Translations under genes and position numbers: made by a program | Shown: piece after piece, positions 1-12,468 of the stretch | Layout: every line of letters starts with the position of its first letter | Numbering within the stretch: position 1 is the first letter of the stretch | From: Nocardioides flavus (ex Wang et al. 2016) | GTDB lineage: Bacteria > Actinomycetota > Actinomycetes > Propionibacteriales > Nocardioidaceae | Direction: 5' to 3' | DNA length: 64,000 nt | Assembly: GCF_014653115.1 (NCBI RefSeq) | Contig: NZ_BNAD01000003.1 | Location: 248,001-312,000, forward strand | The notes under the pieces: model-generated | The model's input: the letters and a program-made list of their open reading frames with translations, nothing else | Told to the model about the DNA's origin: nothing | The model's database searches: none

Positions 1-460
1 GGACGTAGAGGCTGAACGCGTCGACGGCGAAGCGGCACTCGAAGCTCGCCAGCTCGGCGAACGCCCGGTCCAGGGTGGGGTCGTCGAGGTGGTGGGCGAT
101 CGTCACGTGCGGGTGGTAGGGGTAGTGCAGGTCGACCGCGAGCGGACCCCGGCGCACGGCGTCGGCGAGCACCTCGCACCCCGAGATCCCCTCGGCCACC
201 GTCACGAAGACGACCGGGGACACCGGCCGGAAGGTGCCGGTGCCCCGCAGGTGGATGTCGAACGGCGGCACCCGGGCGGCGGCGGCCTTGAGGTGGTCGC
301 TCACCGCGGGCAGCTCGTCCGCGGCGACCTCGGCCGGCGGGATCAGCGTGATGTGCGTGGGGATCTGCGTGGCCGTCGTGTCACCGACGCTGGTCCGGTA
401 GTCCTGGAGCTCGCTCGCCCAGGGCTCGGGGATCGCGATGGCTACTCCGATGGTCGGCAC
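1..460 (-). CDS. 2'-5' RNA ligase family protein (C-terminus outside window)
   Basis: Read on the minus strand from a GTG at 460, the protein begins MPTIGVAIAIPEPW and carries the two short histidine motifs of the 2H phosphoesterase superfamily, HITL near residue 35 and HVTI near residue 120. That family includes RNA 2',3'-cyclic phosphodiesterases and 2'-5' RNA ligases, so a role in RNA end processing is likely, with the substrate unknown. The GTG is chosen because the family-typical beta strand starts at once and TAGGGT lies six bases upstream. The gene follows trpS by 9 bases. The C-terminal end is cut off at base 1. Confidence 0.8.
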   Translation of the reverse strand, partial: MPTIGVAIAIPEPWASELQDYRTSVGDTTATQIPTHITLIPPAEVAADELPAVSDHLKAAAARVPPFDIHLRGTGTFRPVSPVVFVTVAEGISGCEVLADAVRRGPLAVDLHYPYHPHVTIAHHLDDPTLDRAFAELASFECRFAVDAFSLYV

Positions 461-469
461 CAGTCGACC

Positions 470-1501
<1,032 letters not shown>

Positions 1502-1571
1502 TCACCGTGCGCGCCGACGCCCGCGCGCGGTCCCACCCCCGCGGCACCGCTCACCCGTACGGAGGTTGCGG

Positions 1572-1610
1572 TGTGACTGATGTCACATTGCCAGTGTGAT
1601 GTGACTCACC
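1572..1610 (+). promoter_or_regulatory. Two tandem CRP-type sites upstream of the lipase gene
   Basis: TGTGA-N6-TCACA, a perfect CRP consensus, lies at 1572-1587. A second copy with one mismatch, TGTGA-N6-TCACC, lies at 1595-1610. Their centres are 23 bases apart. They end 50 bases before the lipase start in the divergent trpS/lipase interval. The consensus is that of CRP/FNR-family regulators, including actinobacterial CRP. Binding here is inferred. Confidence 0.6.
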
Positions 1611-1660
1611 AGTAGGTTTCGCGAGGAGGCCGGGCGGTCCGGCCCGGGAGGGAACCCACC

Positions 1661-2929
1661 ATGGGAGCACCATCACGTCGTCGGGCTCGGACGGCCGGCG
1701 CGATCGCATCACTCACCACCCTGCTCACCACCACGATCACCGCGGTGGTCACGGTCACCGCGCTCGGCACGACGTCGGCCCACGCCGCCGTCGAGGAGCC
1801 GCCGCGGCCCCCCTTCTACGAGACGCCCGCCACCCTGCCCAGCGCCAACGGCGCGGTCATCCGCAGCGAGAAGATGACGTTCCTGCTCGACCCGCTCGAC
1901 GCGACGAGCCTGGTCCGCAACGCCCAGCGCGTGCTCTACAAGAGCACCAACCGCGCCGGCAAGGCCATCGCGGTCTCCGGCACCGTGCTGGTCCCCCACG
2001 CACCGTGGATCGGTCTCGGCTCACGCCCCGTCATCGGCTACTCCCCCGGCACCCAGGGCATGGCCGACCGGTGCGCCCCGTCGCGCCAGTTCTCCGAGGG
2101 CATCGAGTACGAGGGCGTCGGGATCGAGTCACTGCTGCTGCGCGGCTACGCCGTGGCGATGCCCGACTACGAGGGGCTCGGCACCGTCGGCATCCACACC
2201 TACATGGACCGCGTCTCCCAGGGGCGCGCGACGCTCGACGTCGTCCGCGCCGCCCAGCGACTCCCCGACACCGGCCTGAGCTCCACCAGCCCCGTCGGGC
2301 TGATGGGCTACTCGCAGGGCGGCGGCGCGGCCGCCGCGGCGGTGGAGCTCGCCTCGACGTACGCCCCCGACCTCCGGGTGAAGGGCGCCGTCGTCGGAGC
2401 CGTTCCAGCCGACCTCGACAGGGTCGCGACCACGCTCGACGGCGGGCTCTACTCCTCGTTCGCGTTCTTCGCGCTGCGCGGCCTGTCCGCGAGCTACGAC
2501 GTCGACCTGACGCCGTACCTCAACGCGAACGGACGCGCGACCAGCGACCGCGTCGAGACCGAATGCGTCTTCGACCTGCTCAACAACGCCTTCGTGAAGT
2601 CCTCGACGCTGAGCTACAACGGCCAGCCGATGTCGACGCTGATGGACGCGGAGCCGTTCAGGTCGATCGTCGCGGCCCAGCGGATCGGGACGATCAAGCC
2701 GACCGTTCCGGTGCTGGTCACGCACTCGGCGCTCGACGACGTCATCCCGTACGCCGTCGGCAAGCAGATGGCGAGGTCGTGGTGCGGCAAGGGGGCCAAC
2801 GTCCGCCTGCACACCAACGTGGCACCGCTGCACGTCGGCGGGATGGTCCCGCACGTCGCAGAGGCGCTGCCGTTCTTCGAGGCGCGGTTCGCCGGCCTGC
2901 CCCAGATCAGCAACTGCTGGCTGATCTGA
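1661..2929 (+). CDS. Secreted LIP-family lipase
   Basis: This 422-residue alpha/beta hydrolase has a long N-terminal signal peptide (basic residues, a Thr/Val/Ala-rich core, and a cleavage site after AHA near residue 42), so it acts outside the cell. The nucleophile is Ser218 in GYSQG. The acid is Asp359 or Asp360 in HSALDDVIPY, and His391 in PLHVGG completes the triad. The layout fits the secretory lipase family that includes Candida antarctica lipase A, which releases fatty acids from esters. GGGAGGG precedes the ATG at good spacing. Two CRP-type sites upstream suggest carbon-source control. Exact substrate is unknown. Confidence 0.85.
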   Translation: MGAPSRRRARTAGAIASLTTLLTTTITAVVTVTALGTTSAHAAVEEPPRPPFYETPATLPSANGAVIRSEKMTFLLDPLDATSLVRNAQRVLYKSTNRAGKAIAVSGTVLVPHAPWIGLGSRPVIGYSPGTQGMADRCAPSRQFSEGIEYEGVGIESLLLRGYAVAMPDYEGLGTVGIHTYMDRVSQGRATLDVVRAAQRLPDTGLSSTSPVGLMGYSQGGGAAAAAVELASTYAPDLRVKGAVVGAVPADLDRVATTLDGGLYSSFAFFALRGLSASYDVDLTPYLNANGRATSDRVETECVFDLLNNAFVKSSTLSYNGQPMSTLMDAEPFRSIVAAQRIGTIKPTVPVLVTHSALDDVIPYAVGKQMARSWCGKGANVRLHTNVAPLHVGGMVPHVAEALPFFEARFAGLPQISNCWLI

Positions 2930-2932
2930 CCT

Positions 2933-2956
2933 GCGGGCGGGATGCAACCGGCCCGC
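2933..2956. terminator. Weak hairpin after the lipase gene
   Basis: GCGGGC (2933-2938) pairs with GCCCGC (2951-2956) across a 12-base loop, four bases past the lipase stop. There is no T-tract. Confidence 0.25.
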
Positions 2957-2991
2957 CTTCCCATGAGTCGTCAGGGAAAGGGCGGACGACC

Positions 2992-3528
2992 ATGGGAAGG
3001 TGGGCCATGCCACGGGGGAACGCAGCGGTCGACCGCGTCCACGAGGTGTACGACGCCTCCTACCGGCGGCTGGTGGGCCAGCTGACCGGCGTGACCGGTG
3101 ACCCGGTCGAGGCGGAGGACGCGGTCATGGAGGCCTTCGCGCGGGCCGTGAACCACTCGCGTGCCTTCCTCGAGGCCGACAACCCCGAAGCCTGGTTGCG
3201 CACGGTCGCGCTCAACGTCACCCGCACCCGGTGGCGGCGCAACCGCTTCTTCCGCGCCGTCAGCCACCGTCTCGTCGCCCAGGAGTCGTACGCCGACCTG
3301 CCGGAGGACCGCGTCGCCCTGCTGGCCGCACTCCGGGAGCTGCCCGCGGCCCAGCGGGAGGCGATCGCCCTGCACCACCTCGCCGACCTCCCGGTCGCCG
3401 AGGTCGCTGACGCCGTCGGCGCACCGGTCGGCACCGTGAAGGCGCGGCTCGCCCGCGGACGTACGGCGCTGGCGACCCTGCTCGCGGAGTCCGAGCCCGA
3501 GCCCGAGACCGAAGGGAGCCCCCGATGA
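2992..3528 (+). CDS. ECF sigma factor, SigE-like
   Basis: This 178-residue sigma-70 family protein would direct RNA polymerase to a small regulon. Region 2 runs from about residue 20 to 90 (YDASYRRLVGQL through AWLRTVALN). Region 4 is a helix-turn-helix with LPAAQREAIALHHLADLPVAEVADAVG and GTVKARLARGR near residues 120-165. AGGGAAAGGG precedes the ATG at 2992. A second ATG at 3007 also has a plausible ribosome site. Its stop overlaps the next gene's start (ATGA), so the pair is probably translationally coupled. Confidence 0.88.
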   Translation: MGRWAMPRGNAAVDRVHEVYDASYRRLVGQLTGVTGDPVEAEDAVMEAFARAVNHSRAFLEADNPEAWLRTVALNVTRTRWRRNRFFRAVSHRLVAQESYADLPEDRVALLAALRELPAAQREAIALHHLADLPVAEVADAVGAPVGTVKARLARGRTALATLLAESEPEPETEGSPR

Positions 3529-4718
3529 GCCTGTCCACCGACGTCCCCGGCGAGATCGCCGAGCGCGCGCCGCAGCCCGGTTTCGAGGCCGTCCTCGACC
3601 GGGCACGCGCCGGCCGCCGCCGACGTCGTACGACGATCGCCGGCGCGATCACGACCGCGGTCGTGGTCACCGTGGCCGGGTTCGCGCTCGGGGAGCGTCC
3701 CGCCGGGGACGCCGGGCCCCCGCCGGCTGACGGCACCCGGACGGACGACGTCGCGTCGCGGATCGACCCCGACCTGCCGGAGGGGGTCCGCCACCTCCTG
3801 GGTCGCGAGGACGTGACTGCCTGGCACGTGTCGGCCGTCGACGGGGCGACCGTCGCGTTCTGGCGGGCGTGCGGCAGGCCCGCCGATCCGTGCCAGCTCG
3901 CCTGGACCCTGCGCAACGGCGACGACGTGACCGGTGACCTCCTCGACGCCGAGCGACCGACGGTCACGACGGTGCCGGACGGCTGGCTCGTCGACGGGCA
4001 CCTGGACCAGCTGCTCCTGCTCACCCCCGACGGCGACCTCGAGTCGGTCGCGTCGGCGGAGCCGGGCGGCGCTCCCCTGCAGGCGGGCGACACCGCCGTG
4101 CTGACCTCCGAGGGCAGCCGGCTGCTGCGCGACGGCGCGCTGGTCGCGATGCCCGAGCCGCCGGGACGCCCCGCGGTCGGCAACTCCTACGTCACCCCGT
4201 CCGGGCGGCTCGTCGCCACCACGGCCGACCCTGTGGCGTGGGGCGTGCAGGCGACCGACGACGGTCGCACCTGGCAGGACCCGAGGCCGACCCCGCCGGA
4301 GAGCTACGGGACACCTCTGGTGGCCGGGGCCCGTGACCACGTCGCAGTGGTGACGAGCACAGCCTCCGACGACTACTCCCTCGCCGTCCAGGAGGTGCTG
4401 GTGTCGTCCGACGCGGGCCGCACCTGGACCACGGTGAGAGGCCTCGAGACCATGGGCGCGGACCGCATCGGCGACCCCTACTCCCTCGCGGTCGGACCCG
4501 GCGGCACGACGTACCTCACGACCGGGACCGACGGGCTGGTCCGGATCGACCCCGACGGCGACGCACGACCCATGCGCCTCTCGTCGGCGGACACCTCGGT
4601 GTTCGTCGCGGACGACGAGGTGTGCGTGGCGGTCGAGGCCGGCGCCGTCGACGAGCTGCGCTGCTCGTCCGACGACGGGGCGACGTGGTCCCCGCGGCCC
4701 CTGCCGGGGTTCAGCTGA
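3525..4718 (+). CDS. Membrane-anchored Asp-box protein, likely partner of the sigma factor
   Basis: This 397-residue protein has a short cytoplasmic N-terminus with an Arg-rich stretch (residues 27-36), one helix at about 37-56, and a large extracellular part. Three Asp-box motifs (TDDGRTW, SSDAGRTW, SSDDGATW) point to a BNR/sialidase-like beta-propeller, though no catalytic function can be assigned. Its start overlaps the sigma stop by four bases, and its layout is that of a membrane sensor or regulator of the sigma factor. I see no zinc-binding anti-sigma motif, so anti-sigma activity is inference only. Confidence 0.7.
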   Translation: MSLSTDVPGEIAERAPQPGFEAVLDRARAGRRRRRTTIAGAITTAVVVTVAGFALGERPAGDAGPPPADGTRTDDVASRIDPDLPEGVRHLLGREDVTAWHVSAVDGATVAFWRACGRPADPCQLAWTLRNGDDVTGDLLDAERPTVTTVPDGWLVDGHLDQLLLLTPDGDLESVASAEPGGAPLQAGDTAVLTSEGSRLLRDGALVAMPEPPGRPAVGNSYVTPSGRLVATTADPVAWGVQATDDGRTWQDPRPTPPESYGTPLVAGARDHVAVVTSTASDDYSLAVQEVLVSSDAGRTWTTVRGLETMGADRIGDPYSLAVGPGGTTYLTTGTDGLVRIDPDGDARPMRLSSADTSVFVADDEVCVAVEAGAVDELRCSSDDGATWSPRPLPGFS

Positions 4719-4740
4719 GCGCGTGAGCCCGGCAGGGGCC
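4696..4740. terminator. Strong hairpin at the end of the Asp-box gene
   Basis: A perfect 13-base inverted repeat, GGCCCCTGCCGGG (4696-4708) and CCCGGCAGGGGCC (4728-4740), encloses a 19-base loop containing the stop codon of the upstream gene. It separates convergent genes and may serve both strands. Confidence 0.65.
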
Positions 4741-4760
4741 CGGGGCGTGCGGACCTCGCC

Positions 4761-4919
4761 TCACACGACCCAGCCGACGTTCTCCGCCACCAGGTCGGCC
4801 GCGGGATAGATCCCCCGCAGCTCCTGACGCCGCCTCAGCAGCTCGACGACCGCTCCGGTGTTGCGGTCGGCCAGCTGTCGGCGACGCTCCATCTCACGTG
4901 CGATCTTGTCCTCGTCCAT
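4761..4919 (-). CDS. Small hypothetical protein
   Basis: A 52-residue protein starting MDEDKIAREMERRRQLADRN. It is highly charged and mostly helical by composition, with no signal peptide or known motif. GGAGGGG eight bases upstream of the ATG at 4919 decides this start over an in-frame upstream start at 4952. It stands alone between the hairpin at 4696-4740 and the exporter gene. Function is unknown. Confidence 0.55.
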   Translation of the reverse strand: MDEDKIAREMERRRQLADRNTGAVVELLRRRQELRGIYPAADLVAENVGWVV

Positions 4920-5048
4920 CTGCGCCCCTCCGGATGATCTGGGGCGGACCATCCGCCCTGCGTGGATTTGATCGTTACAAACCCGGGCTACGCAGGAGTT
5001 CCGCCCGTGTTAACTCCGTGCAACACGAACGCAACCGAACGGGGAGGT

Positions 5049-6296
5049 TCAGGCCCGTACGTCCTCGCGCCCGCGCACGTGCAGCGCGGCCGACAGCAGC
5101 AGGATCGCTACTCCGGCGACCGACAGGCCCAGGCCGACGAGCGCCGGGGCACGCAGGCCCCAGCCGGCCGCGATGACCAGTCCGCCGAGCCAGGCGCCGA
5201 GCGCGTTGGCGATGTTGAGCGAGGCGTGGTTCATCGCCGCCCCCAGCGTCTGCGCCTCGCCGGCGACGTCCATCAGGCGCAGCTGGAGGTTGACCACCAG
5301 CACCGAGCCGAGCGTGGTGATGAGGAAGACCACCGGCAGCGCTGCCCAGCCGTACGGGGCGGTGACCCAGAAGGCCAGCATCGTGCCGGCCATGCCGACG
5401 CCGCCGATGATCAGCGAGCGGAAGATCGACCAGTCGGCCATGATCCCGGCCAGCCACGTGCCCGCGACCATGCCCAGCCCGAAGGACAGCAGGTAGACCG
5501 GCACCCACCGCTCCCCCAGCCCGGCGACGTCGGTGACGACGGGCGCGATGTAGGAGTAGACGGCGAACATGCCGCCGAAGCCGATCGCGCCGGCGAGCAG
5601 GGTCAGCCAGACCTGGGGGACCTTGAAGGCGGAGAGCTCCCGGCGCCCGCTCGCGCCGGCGTCGCCGGGCACGGACGGCACGAACCACACCACGAGCGCG
5701 AGCGTCAGCACGGCGAGCCCGCCCGCGGCCCAGAACGCGGCCCGCCAGCCGAGCTCCTGCCCGAGCACCGTCGCGGCCGGGACGCCGATCACGTTGGCCA
5801 CCGACAGCCCGAGCATCACCAGCGAGACGGCGCGGCCCTTGCGCGAGGGGCGCGCCAGGCTGGCGGCGACGAGCGACGCGACGCCGAAGTAGGCACCGTG
5901 CGGCAGACCGGCGGCGAACCGCGCGACCACCAGCTGCTCGTACGACGTGGCGAGCGCGCTCAGCCCGTTGCCGACCGCGAAGGCCGCCATCAGCGCGACG
6001 AGCAGCGCCCGGCGCGGGAGGCGGGCACCGAGGAAGGCCAGGACCGGGGCGCCCACGACCACGCCCACGGCGTACGCCGAGATGACGTGACCGCCGGTCG
6101 GGATGGAGACGCCGACGCCGTCGGCGATCTGCGGGAGCAGGCCCATCGTGACGAACTCGGTGGTGCCGATGGCGAAGCCGCCCATCGCGAGCGCGAGCAC
6201 CGCGAGACCGAAGTGCCGGGCGGTCACCGACGGGACGTCGAGGTCGCTCGCCGACGGACGGTCGGGCAGGTCGGTGGTCGCAGCAGTCGTCGTCAT
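5049..6296 (-). CDS. MFS exporter, DHA1 family
   Basis: About 415 residues with twelve hydrophobic segments and the layout of drug:H+ antiporter-1 carriers similar to AraJ and the Cmx/CmlA group. The conserved opening FAIGTTEFVTMGLLPQIA lies in the first helix, and GARLPRR in the first cytoplasmic loop. It probably exports sugars, drugs or metabolites by proton antiport, but the substrate cannot be read from sequence. The ATG at 6296 has GGGAGG immediately upstream with tight spacing. A TTG twelve bases earlier is possible but lacks a ribosome site. Confidence 0.88.
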   Translation of the reverse strand: MTTTAATTDLPDRPSASDLDVPSVTARHFGLAVLALAMGGFAIGTTEFVTMGLLPQIADGVGVSIPTGGHVISAYAVGVVVGAPVLAFLGARLPRRALLVALMAAFAVGNGLSALATSYEQLVVARFAAGLPHGAYFGVASLVAASLARPSRKGRAVSLVMLGLSVANVIGVPAATVLGQELGWRAAFWAAGGLAVLTLALVVWFVPSVPGDAGASGRRELSAFKVPQVWLTLLAGAIGFGGMFAVYSYIAPVVTDVAGLGERWVPVYLLSFGLGMVAGTWLAGIMADWSIFRSLIIGGVGMAGTMLAFWVTAPYGWAALPVVFLITTLGSVLVVNLQLRLMDVAGEAQTLGAAMNHASLNIANALGAWLGGLVIAAGWGLRAPALVGLGLSVAGVAILLLSAALHVRGREDVRA

Positions 6297-6369
6297 CACC
6301 TCCCGCAAGGACGGACGGGGGAGGTTTTGTTCCCTGCCGCCCGCGCGTCGCGGCGTGGCGTGGGCGGGA

Positions 6370-7059
6370 TCACGCCGCGTCGACCACGGCGGCCGGCACC
6401 GAGCCGCGACGCCGCTCCCACAGGTGCAGCGCGAGGTCGACCACGGTCTTGAGCCCGAGGAGCAGCAGCACCGGCGCCAGCTGCCGGAGACCGGAGGGGG
6501 TCTCCGCCGAGCCGACGGCGTCGATGGCCAGGCCGAAGCCCAGGATGATGCCGACGTGCAGCACCAGCATCCGCGGGTAGGGCTGCCACATGGCGGTCGG
6601 TGCCGATACCCGCAGGCGCTCGCCGCCCTCGAACCAGTTGAGCCACAGCGACCCGAGGTGGCTCAACCCCAGCGCGAGCCCCGCGAGGACCCACGACCCG
6701 GGGTGCAGCTCGCCGCCGGCCATGAACGCCATCACGAACGCGAACACCCCGTGGACGAGGGTGAAGATCCCGTAGTGCAGGGCGAAGAAGAAGGCGAGCG
6801 GCCCGGGTCGGTCCGGGTCGATCGGTCGGCCGTTGAGGCGCATCCTGCCGGCAGACGGCCCGGGAACGCCGCGGGCGGTGCGCACCTTGACGATCGTGAT
6901 CGCCCAGTAGGCGAGGTTCTCGATCCAGTAGACGACGAAGACGTCGCCCACCGACATGTGCCCGGCCCACACCGCCCAGATGGGCAGCAGGTTGCCGACG
7001 ACCAGCGAGACCGAGGAGAGCAGGGGTGCGCGTGGCAGCCCCTGCTCCCCCGTGGTCAT
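6370..7059 (-). CDS. DUF6498-type integral membrane protein
   Basis: A 229-residue protein with about six hydrophobic segments. The stretches [10 protein letters not shown] (near residue 45) and [13 protein letters not shown] (near residue 95) recall DUF6498 membrane proteins, whose function is unknown. It starts 20 bases downstream of the icd stop on the same strand, so it may be transcribed with icd. Nothing suggests a transporter or enzyme class. Confidence 0.65.
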   Translation of the reverse strand: MTTGEQGLPRAPLLSSVSLVVGNLLPIWAVWAGHMSVGDVFVVYWIENLAYWAITIVKVRTARGVPGPSAGRMRLNGRPIDPDRPGPLAFFFALHYGIFTLVHGVFAFVMAFMAGGELHPGSWVLAGLALGLSHLGSLWLNWFEGGERLRVSAPTAMWQPYPRMLVLHVGIILGFGLAIDAVGSAETPSGLRQLAPVLLLLGLKTVVDLALHLWERRRGSVPAAVVDAA

Positions 7060-7079
7060 CGTCGTTCCGTCCCGCGTAC

Positions 7080-9437
<2,358 letters not shown>

Positions 9438-9479
9438 CTACGCGGGGTACGGCCGACCTGACTCTTGAGGGGACTCGCG

Positions 9480-10571
9480 ATGAGCGACATCGTCGAAGAC
9501 ACACCGACCACCGGGCAGAAGTTCACCGCCGAGGCACTGGGCACCTTCGTGCTCGTGTTCTTCGGCTGCGGCGCAGCCGTCTACAGCGGTGGCGACCTCG
9601 TCGCCACGGGCCTGACCTTCGGCCTGACGGTCGTGGTGATGGCCTATGCCGTCGGACGCATCTCCGGTGGGCACTTCAACCCGGCCGTCACGCTGGGCGC
9701 CGTGCTCGGGGGCCGCCTCCCGTGGAACCAGGTCGGCATCTACATGGCCGCCCAGCTGCTCGGCGGCCTGCTGGCCGGCGCGGTGCTGTTCGGGCTCGGC
9801 AACGGCTTCGACGGCTTCAGCGCCGAGGGCAACATGGGCCAGAACTTCTTCGGCGACCAGGGCTCGGGCTTCGCGTGGTGGGCCGCGCTGCTCCTCGAGA
9901 TCGTGCTGACCGCGATCTTCCTGTGGGTGATCCTCGCCGTCACCGACGAGCGCAACGAGGTCAACGTCGCGCTCGGCCCCCTCGCCATCGGCCTCGCGCT
10001 CGCGATGATCCACTTCATGGCGATCCCGCTGACCGGCACCTCGGTCAACCCGGCCCGCTCCATCGGGGTCGGCGTCTTCGCCGGAACCGACGCGATCGTG
10101 CAGCTGTGGCTGTTCGTCCTCGCCCCGCTGCTCGGCGCCGCGATCGCCGGTCTCACCTACCCGCTCCTCTTCGGCCAGGGCGCCGCTCCCGTCGCGGGCT
10201 CGGGCCTCAACTTCGGCGGCGGCCGCAAGGAGCAGTTCGTCCCCGGCACCTACGAGGCCCAGTGGAACCAGGGCCAGCAGGGCGGCTGGGGACAGCCCGG
10301 TGCCGCATGGGGCGCTCCCCCGCAGCAGCAGTGGGGCCAGCCGGCCGCCCCCCAGCAGCCCGACCCGGCGTACGGAGCACCGCAGACCGCGCCCGGCCAG
10401 TGGGGACAGCCCGCTCCGCAGCAGCAGCCCGCGCAGCCCAGTCAGCCCGGCCAGTGGGGCGCGCCCCCGGCCCAGCAGCCCGGCCAGCACCCGGGCCAGG
10501 GCGCTCCCGGCCACTGGGGCAACCCGGAGGGCGACGACGACGGCCGCACCCAGGTGCGCAGGCCTGACTAG
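9480..10571 (+). CDS. Aquaporin (AqpZ-like) with long Gln/Pro/Gly tail
   Basis: A 363-residue channel protein. Both pore motifs are present: NPAV at 67-70 and NPAR at 190-193. Phe47, His178, Thr187 and Arg193 align with the AqpZ selectivity filter at a constant offset of four, so the sequence predicts a water-selective pore. The channel ends near residue 235. The remaining 130 residues form a cytoplasmic tail with repeated WGQP, WGAP and WGNP units rich in Q, P, G and A, which AqpZ lacks. GAGGGG precedes the ATG at 9480. The tail's role is unknown. Confidence 0.93.
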   Translation: MSDIVEDTPTTGQKFTAEALGTFVLVFFGCGAAVYSGGDLVATGLTFGLTVVVMAYAVGRISGGHFNPAVTLGAVLGGRLPWNQVGIYMAAQLLGGLLAGAVLFGLGNGFDGFSAEGNMGQNFFGDQGSGFAWWAALLLEIVLTAIFLWVILAVTDERNEVNVALGPLAIGLALAMIHFMAIPLTGTSVNPARSIGVGVFAGTDAIVQLWLFVLAPLLGAAIAGLTYPLLFGQGAAPVAGSGLNFGGGRKEQFVPGTYEAQWNQGQQGGWGQPGAAWGAPPQQQWGQPAAPQQPDPAYGAPQTAPGQWGQPAPQQQPAQPSQPGQWGAPPAQQPGQHPGQGAPGHWGNPEGDDDGRTQVRRPD

Positions 10572-10590
10572 CCCCGACCAGCCCGGCTAG
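10568..10590. terminator. Short hairpin between convergent stops
   Basis: CTAGCC (10568-10573) and GGCTAG (10585-10590) form a six-base stem that includes the TAG stops of both convergent genes. It is weak and lacks a T-tract. Confidence 0.3.
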
Positions 10591-11282
10591 CTCCCGACCA
10601 GCTCGGCCGTCCAGCCGGCGTCGAGGTCCTCGAACCCCACGAGGCCGGCACCCTCCTCGTACACGCGACGAGTGGTGGTGCCGGCCTCGTCGAGCACCTG
10701 GACCAGGACGTCGGACTGGTCCTCGATCGTCCGGCTCGCCCGGGGCAGGCCCGGCACGTCGCGGAGCAGCCAGCCGTCGCCGAGCCGCGGGTCGGCGGGC
10801 ATCGCGAGGCCGGCCTCGGCCCCGGCCTCCCCCGCGCGCCACGACACGCCGTCGGCGTCGCCGCCGACCAGCCAGACGTTGCCGGCCTCGTCCTGGGCGT
10901 AGATGTCGGTCGCGGTGCGCGTCGTGCGGTCGAGGTCCACGGTGGTCTCCACCACGGTCGCGTCGAGGCCCGCGACCGCGACGGTGCCGTCGAGCACCTC
11001 CACGACGACGGTGCCGCGCACGGACTCCTCGCCGGACGTCTCGCCGGTCATCTCGTAGGTCCACCGGGCCCCGGGCTCGAGGGACAGCCAGGCGTTGTCG
11101 ACCCCGGTCACGAAGTCGGCCGGGACGGGACTCGGCGTCGGGATCACCAGGCCGTTGATGCCGCGGGAGTCGTACGGAGCGGGCTGGCCGATCCCGCCGC
11201 ACCCGGACAGGCCGAGCACGAGACCGGCGCCCAGCGCCCCTGCCACCCGCGCTCGGCGTACGGCCCGGGACCCGCTCGTCAT
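10587..11282 (-). CDS. Predicted lipoprotein of unknown function
   Basis: A 231-residue protein with an N-terminal signal ending in the lipobox GLSGC (Cys28), so it is predicted to be anchored outside the membrane. The mature part (for example [17 protein letters not shown]) looks like a beta-rich fold, but I recognise no domain. ATG 11282 is used. An in-frame ATG twelve bases upstream is equally possible. It converges on the aquaporin gene and diverges from mdh. Confidence 0.7.
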   Translation of the reverse strand: MTSGSRAVRRARVAGALGAGLVLGLSGCGGIGQPAPYDSRGINGLVIPTPSPVPADFVTGVDNAWLSLEPGARWTYEMTGETSGEESVRGTVVVEVLDGTVAVAGLDATVVETTVDLDRTTRTATDIYAQDEAGNVWLVGGDADGVSWRAGEAGAEAGLAMPADPRLGDGWLLRDVPGLPRASRTIEDQSDVLVQVLDEAGTTTRRVYEEGAGLVGFEDLDAGWTAELVGS

Positions 11283-11393
11283 GGGCGCCAGCATGCCAGC
11301 CGCAGACCAGCCGCCGGCGCCCGACCGGGCGCTGCTAGCGTCAGCCGGACAACCCAGGACAGATCCGAGACCACCCTCACGAGGAGTACGACC

Positions 11394-12380
11394 GTGACCT
11401 CCGAACCTCTCAAGGTTGCCGTCACCGGCGCCGCCGGCCAGATCGGCTACAGCCTGCTCTTCCGCCTCGCCAGCGGTGCGCTGGCCGCGGACCGCCCCAT
11501 CGAGCTGCGACTGCTCGAGATCGAGCCCGCCCTCAAGGCGCTCGAGGGCGTCGTCATGGAGCTCGACGACTGCGCCTTCCCGAACCTCGCCGGTGTCGAG
11601 ATCGGCGCCGACGCCGAGAAGATCTTCGACGGCGTCAACCTCGCCCTCCTCGTCGGCGCGCGTCCCCGCGGGCCGGGCATGGAGCGCGGCGACCTGCTCT
11701 CGGCCAACGGCGCGATCTTCACCGCGCAGGGCAAGGCCCTCAACGCGGTCGCGGCCGACGACGTGCGCATCGGTGTGACGGGCAACCCCGCCAACACCAA
11801 CGCCCTCATCGCGATGACCAACGCCCCCGACATCCCGCGCGAGCGCTTCTCCGCGCTGACCCGCCTCGACCACAACCGCGCGATCAGCCAGCTCGCGGCG
11901 AAGACCGGCGCCAAGGTCACCGACATCACGAAGATGACCATCTGGGGCAACCACTCCGCCACCCAGTACCCCGACCTGTTCCACGCCGAGGTCAAGGGCC
12001 AGAACGCCGCCGAGCTCGTCGGCGACCAGGCCTGGCTGGAGAACGACTTCATCCCGACCGTCGCCAAGCGCGGCGCGGCGATCATCGACGCCCGCGGCTC
12101 GTCCTCGGCCGCGTCCGCCGCGTCGGCCACGATCGACGCCGCCCGCGACTGGCTGTTCGGCTCTGCGCCGGACGACTGGGTGTCGATGGCCGTGGTCTCC
12201 AGCGGCGAGTACGGCGTCCCCGAGGGCCTGATCTCCTCGTTCCCGGTCACCACCTCGGGTGGCGACTGGTCGATCGTCGAGGGCCTCGAGATCGACGACT
12301 TCTCCCGTGCGCGCATCGACGCCTCCACCGCGGAGCTCGCCGACGAGCGCACGGCCGTCACCGAGCTCGGCCTCATCTGA
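11394..12380 (+). CDS. mdh: Malate dehydrogenase
   Basis: A 328-residue NAD-dependent enzyme of the TCA cycle, interconverting malate and oxaloacetate. The N-terminal dinucleotide motif is [15 protein letters not shown] (11-25). The substrate-binding arginines are in [13 protein letters not shown] (near 88-100) and LTRLDHNRA (near 157). The catalytic histidine is in [11 protein letters not shown] near residue 187. The GTG start at 11394 follows GAGGAG. Length is normal for the cytosolic-type actinobacterial enzyme. Confidence 0.97.
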   Translation: MTSEPLKVAVTGAAGQIGYSLLFRLASGALAADRPIELRLLEIEPALKALEGVVMELDDCAFPNLAGVEIGADAEKIFDGVNLALLVGARPRGPGMERGDLLSANGAIFTAQGKALNAVAADDVRIGVTGNPANTNALIAMTNAPDIPRERFSALTRLDHNRAISQLAAKTGAKVTDITKMTIWGNHSATQYPDLFHAEVKGQNAAELVGDQAWLENDFIPTVAKRGAAIIDARGSSSAASAASATIDAARDWLFGSAPDDWVSMAVVSSGEYGVPEGLISSFPVTTSGGDWSIVEGLEIDDFSRARIDASTAELADERTAVTELGLI

Positions 12381-12391
12381 CGCGTCCCCCG

Positions 12392-12459
12392 ACGCACCCG
12401 AGCGGTGCGTGAGGCAGCTTCCGGGCACCGGAAACCTGCCTCACGCACCGCTCGTGCGT
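12392..12459. terminator. Very long hairpin between mdh and the DUF3017 gene
   Basis: A 19-base perfect stem (12399-12417 with 12436-12454) is extended outward by ACGCA/TGCGT and inward by TTCCGG/CCGGAA around a GCA loop. It sits between convergent genes, so it may terminate both. Its length is well beyond an ordinary terminator stem. Confidence 0.75.
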
Positions 12460-12468
12460 TGTCGGGCC

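Noticed and set aside
6338..6366. Terminator after the DUF6498 gene
   Set aside because: CCGCCC/GGGCGG can pair, but the loop is long and GC-rich and no T-tract follows on either strand.
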